Assembly: GCA_902797405.1 (NCBI GenBank)
Contig: CADBSP010000009.1
Location: 1-7,247, forward strand
Direction of reading: 5' to 3'
DNA: 7,247 nucleotides
From: an uncultured Eubacteriales bacterium
GTDB lineage: Bacteria > Bacillota > Clostridia > Peptostreptococcales > Anaerovoracaceae
Under the pieces are notes generated by a model. The model did not search any database and was not told where the DNA came from. It saw only the letters and a list, made by a program, of their open reading frames with translations. Both the position numbers and the translations under genes were made by a program. Numbering within the stretch: the first letter of the stretch is position 1; each line of letters begins with the position of its first letter. Shown piece by piece: positions 6,863 to 7,247 of this stretch.

Positions 6863-6891
6863 ATAATATTCTGACAACGTCTAATTGTCAA
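6863..6891 (-). promoter_or_regulatory. Vegetative (sigma-A-type) promoter of the hut operon
   Basis: A perfect -35 TTGACA (6891-6886), an optimal 17-bp spacer and a -10 TATTAT (6868-6863, one mismatch to TATAAT) form the best promoter in the window. The transcription start is expected near 6856, giving a leader of about 96 nt before hutH. It lies in the only gap large enough to hold an operon promoter. Its near-consensus quality suggests control by repression rather than by an activator, in keeping with the palindrome that overlaps it. Confidence 0.85.
6872..6890 (-). promoter_or_regulatory. Operator-like palindrome over the hut promoter
   Basis: TGACAA-N7-TTGTCA is a perfect 6-bp inverted repeat whose half-site centres are 13 bp apart. 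It covers five bases of the -35 box and most of the spacer, so a dimeric protein bound here would block RNA polymerase. The bases TGACAACG at one edge also match the left half of the CcpA cre consensus, but the other half has three mismatches. The cognate factor is not encoded in the window. The site could belong to a histidine- or urocanate-responsive repressor such as a GntR/HutC- or LysR-type protein, but the sequence does not say which. Confidence 0.5.
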
Positions 6892-6964
6892 CCAAAAACA
6901 TGCTTATATTTACCGCTAATTTATCTATCTAATCGGTCATTTTTCTGTCAAAAACTATCCGTGG

Positions 6965-7247
6965 CTATTCATCAAAAGGCCATATGCCCTTTGATAGAAT
7001 GCTGTTATCCAAAATGTCTTTTCCCTTTCCCATGACGTCCATGGCAGTACCAAGCAGGCGGAAGAATTCCCCGGTGATATTGGGGCGGGTTTTATATTCT
7101 CCTCTCTTATACTTATCTATAACTATTTCGTATCGATCTGTTGCAATTTTAATGGCATCGTTCCATGATAGGTAAACTTCCTTCGCTGCATTTTCTCCTA
7201 CCTTCTTAACTGCATCAGGCTTTTCGTAGAGTTCTTCCAGTTTCGCA
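6965..7247 (-). CDS. Probable glycosyltransferase, GT-B type, C-terminal fragment (enters from the right edge)
   Basis: Ninety-three C-terminal residues and a TAG stop (6967-6965) are visible; the catalytic region lies outside the window. The segment opens with AKLEELYEKPDAVKKVGENA, followed by KEVYLSWNDAIKIATDRYE. This is the final alpha-helical part of group-1 (GT4-like) glycosyltransferases, where a conserved 'S-W' follows the helix that counts down from the nucleotide-sugar site and the chain crosses back to the N-domain. A further tail of about 43 residues (from YKRGEY to IWPFDE) extends past the usual end and may be an amphipathic membrane-associating segment. Acceptor and sugar cannot be named. 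No convincing terminator separates it from the hut promoter, so some read-through into hut is possible, but nothing ties it to histidine metabolism. Without the donor-site E-x7-E motif in view, the family call is moderate. Confidence 0.6.
   Translation of the reverse strand, partial: AKLEELYEKPDAVKKVGENAAKEVYLSWNDAIKIATDRYEIVIDKYKRGEYKTRPNITGEFFRLLGTAMDVMGKGKDILDNSILSKGIWPFDE

Noticed and set aside
6912..6937. ACCG...CGGT inverted repeat with repeated ATTAG upstream of the hut promoter
   Set aside because: The arms are only 4 bp apart from an A+T-rich filler, and the ATTAG copies lie upstream of the transcription start, so they cannot act as HutP-type RNA triplets. Probably chance in A+T-rich DNA.
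6938..6955. TTTTT-gacag-AAAAA inverted repeat just after the glycosyltransferase stop codon
   Set aside because: It is an A/T-only stem of about five pairs with no following U-run; too weak to call a terminator.
6927..6955. A second TTGACA (minus strand 6951-6946) as an alternative hut promoter
   Set aside because: No acceptable -10 hexamer lies 16-18 bp downstream (the best has three matches), whereas the TTGACA at 6891 has a near-perfect -10 at 17 bp.
6984..7175. Plus-strand 63-codon frame opposite the glycosyltransferase end
   Set aside because: The minus strand encodes a coherent glycosyltransferase C-terminus over the same bases; the plus frame has no recognisable features.
1..7247. 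CRISPR arrays, tRNA or rRNA genes, insertion sequences, attachment sites
   Set aside because: No spaced direct repeats, RNA-gene structure, transposase-like protein or terminal inverted repeats were seen on either strand; the gaps between genes are short and explained by promoters, a leader and a terminator.

Overview
The window holds a compact, complete histidine-utilisation (hut) operon on the minus strand, flanked by fragments of two unrelated genes on the same strand. In transcription order the operon is hutH, hutU, hutI, ftcD, fchA. It degrades L-histidine through urocanate, imidazolonepropionate and N-formimino-L-glutamate, then passes the formimino group to tetrahydrofolate, yielding glutamate, ammonia and 5,10-methenyl-THF. 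This is the folate-linked branch, not the HutG/HutF hydrolytic branches of Bacillus or Pseudomonas. Together with the stand-alone FtcD and FchA proteins, the long (~666 aa) urocanase, strong AAAGGAGG ribosome-binding sites, a TTG start and moderate base composition, this suggests an anaerobic Firmicute (Clostridia, perhaps Lachnospiraceae or a relative). Species cannot be assigned from the sequence alone.

Layout from the right, following transcription. 7247-6965 is the C-terminal end of a probable GT-B glycosyltransferase. 6964-6761 is the hut control region: a near-consensus sigma-A-type promoter (TTGACA, 17 bp, TATTAT) with a perfect TGACAA-N7-TTGTCA palindrome laid over the -35 and spacer, and a leader of about 96 nt with a 13-bp stem-loop whose wobble pairs form only in the minus-strand RNA. 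6760-367 carries the five genes with gaps of 12 nt or an 8-nt overlap, except one 54-nt gap (hutU-hutI) that itself holds a small perfect hairpin. A G+C-rich hairpin with a U-run at 329-297 ends the operon. 227-1 is the N-terminal end of a probable FtsX-like ABC-transporter permease, apparently with its own promoter.

Shine-Dalgarno positions argue that hutU starts at its second ATG (5197) and ftcD at ATG 1902, not at the longest possible starts. No regulator, histidine transporter, formate-tetrahydrofolate ligase or FolD gene lies inside the window. The enzymes are ordinary members of known families. The points worth a second look are regulatory: the operator-like palindrome, the leader stem-loop and the hutU-hutI intergenic structure. 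I see no evidence for a new kind of system here.
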